Positions 63,571 through 64,000 of a DNA stretch of 64,000 nt are shown here, one piece after another. Each line of letters opens with the position of its first letter. Position 1 is the stretch's first letter. Origin of the DNA: Bacillus sonorensis NBRC 101234 = KCTC 13918. Lineage in GTDB: Bacteria > Bacillota > Bacilli > Bacillales > Bacillaceae. The notes under the pieces are model-generated. The model was not told the DNA's origin and made no database searches. It was given only the letters and a program-made list of their open reading frames with translations. Made by a program: the position numbers and the translations under genes. The DNA lies in the NCBI RefSeq assembly GCF_001592005.1, contig NZ_BCVZ01000003.1:62001-126000 (forward strand), given 5' to 3'.

Positions 63571-63588
63571 CATTTATTTTATTGTAAT

Positions 63589-63616
63589 CCATACAATTAT
63601 CTTATTTATTGTATGG
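63589..63616. promoter_or_regulatory. MocR operator, copy 2
   Basis: Identical arms (CCATACAAT / ATTGTATGG) and the same 10-base spacing as copy 1, 56 bases before azlC. A further half site, TTGTATGG, is at 63633-63640. The pair suggests looping or cooperative control of the divergent azlC gene. Confidence 0.8.
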
Positions 63617-63671
63617 ATTTCGTGTGTTAAATTTGTATGGAATTAAGTTAGCAGCTGAGGATGTGGATCAT

Positions 63672-64000
63672 ATGAAAAAAAGAAATCAAATATGGATTGC
63701 ATGTCGCGCGGCTTTTCCATATACAGTTCCTATTTTGGCGGGCTTTGTCTTTTTGGGGATTGCCTATGGGATCTATATGAATTCATTAGGGTTCAGCGCC
63801 ATTTATCCAATCATCATGAGCTTTGCAATTTTTGCGGGGTCAATGGAGTTTGTCGCAGCCAATTTATTGCTTGGGGCGTTCAACCCGATGAATGCTCTTT
63901 TTTTAACTTTAATGGTGAACGCACGACACCTTTTTTATGGCATTTCCATGCTGGATAAGTATAGGGGAACCGGCAAGAAAAAGTTTTATCTGATTTACGG
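63672..64000 (+). CDS. azlC: AzlC-family branched-chain amino acid permease (N-terminal part)
   Basis: The frame from ATG 63672 runs past the window end (110 codons seen). GAGGATG precedes the ATG. AzlC signatures are FVFLGIAYGIYMNSLGFSAI, IFAGSMEFVAANLLLGAF and NARHLFYGISML. With AzlD (expected outside the window) it exports branched-chain amino acids or analogues. Two palindromes and a divergent MocR regulator point to specific control. Confidence 0.88.
   Translation, partial: MKKRNQIWIACRAAFPYTVPILAGFVFLGIAYGIYMNSLGFSAIYPIIMSFAIFAGSMEFVAANLLLGAFNPMNALFLTLMVNARHLFYGISMLDKYRGTGKKKFYLIY

Overview
The window is chromosomal DNA from a low-to-mid GC Bacillus, most probably the Bacillus licheniformis / B. 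paralicheniformis group. I infer this from strong AGGAGG ribosome binding sites, sigma-A promoters, Rex, Fnr, CcpA and ManR sites of Bacillus type, and recognisable B. subtilis orthologues (yngE-yngHB, yjlC-ndh, dacC, nrnB, manR-manP-manA, sigZ, narGHJI). A full pyruvate formate-lyase operon and a nitrate reductase operon fit a facultatively anaerobic Bacillus. No rRNA, tRNA, CRISPR array, intact prophage or transposase was seen.

Layout. 1-5.9 kb: leucine/acyl-CoA catabolic operon (biotin carboxylase end, biotin carrier, HMG-CoA lyase, enoyl-CoA hydratase, carboxyltransferase, acyl-CoA synthetase). 5.9-8.6 kb: two small proteins, then yjlC-ndh behind a Rex operator. 8.7-10.3 kb: dacC. 10.4-13.6 kb: pflB-pflA behind an Fnr box and a Rex-like site. 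13.7-18.3 kb: nrnB, a GHL10-type glycosidase, a gene remnant, a glucose-uptake-type permease and an endonuclease/phosphatase-family protein. 18.5-20.8 kb: arsR-arsB-arsC with two ArsR boxes. 21-23 kb: GntR/ABC transporter operon with its operator. 23-25.3 kb: an HTH regulator with a cysteine-rich C-terminus, divergent from a superoxide dismutase and an azoreductase. 25.3-30.8 kb: an intact LysR regulator and a second aconitase among three decayed genes (DUF3817, RraA-like, PrpF-like). 30.8-33 kb: CcdA and a TetR/SMR-pair efflux operon. 33.5-38.6 kb: mannose regulon. 38.7-40.3 kb: SigZ and an aldo/keto reductase. 41-47.1 kb: a five-gene operon covering the steps of valine breakdown after isobutyryl-CoA, with a cre site upstream. 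47.3-49.1 kb: a secreted protein and a wrecked flavohaemoglobin gene with foreign-looking DNA in it. 49.3-57.9 kb: a nitrate transporter fused to a PAS domain, narGHJI and a hemerythrin-like protein. 58.4-60.8 kb: osmoprotectant-type ABC transporter with permease and binding protein fused. 61-64 kb: a DUF2262-type protein, a frameshifted MocR regulator, two identical operators and the start of azlC.

Two themes recur. Anaerobic and redox physiology (ndh, pfl, nar, hemerythrin, former hmp) is spread over several units with separate control sites. Branched-chain amino-acid catabolism appears twice: the leucine-type operon at the left edge yields acetyl-CoA and an acetoacetate-type product, and the valine operon at 41-47 kb yields propionyl-CoA. 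Accessory gene decay is frequent: five clear pseudogenes lie between 25 and 63.5 kb, several beside intact partners, which suggests recent loss of particular catabolic or stress functions in this lineage.
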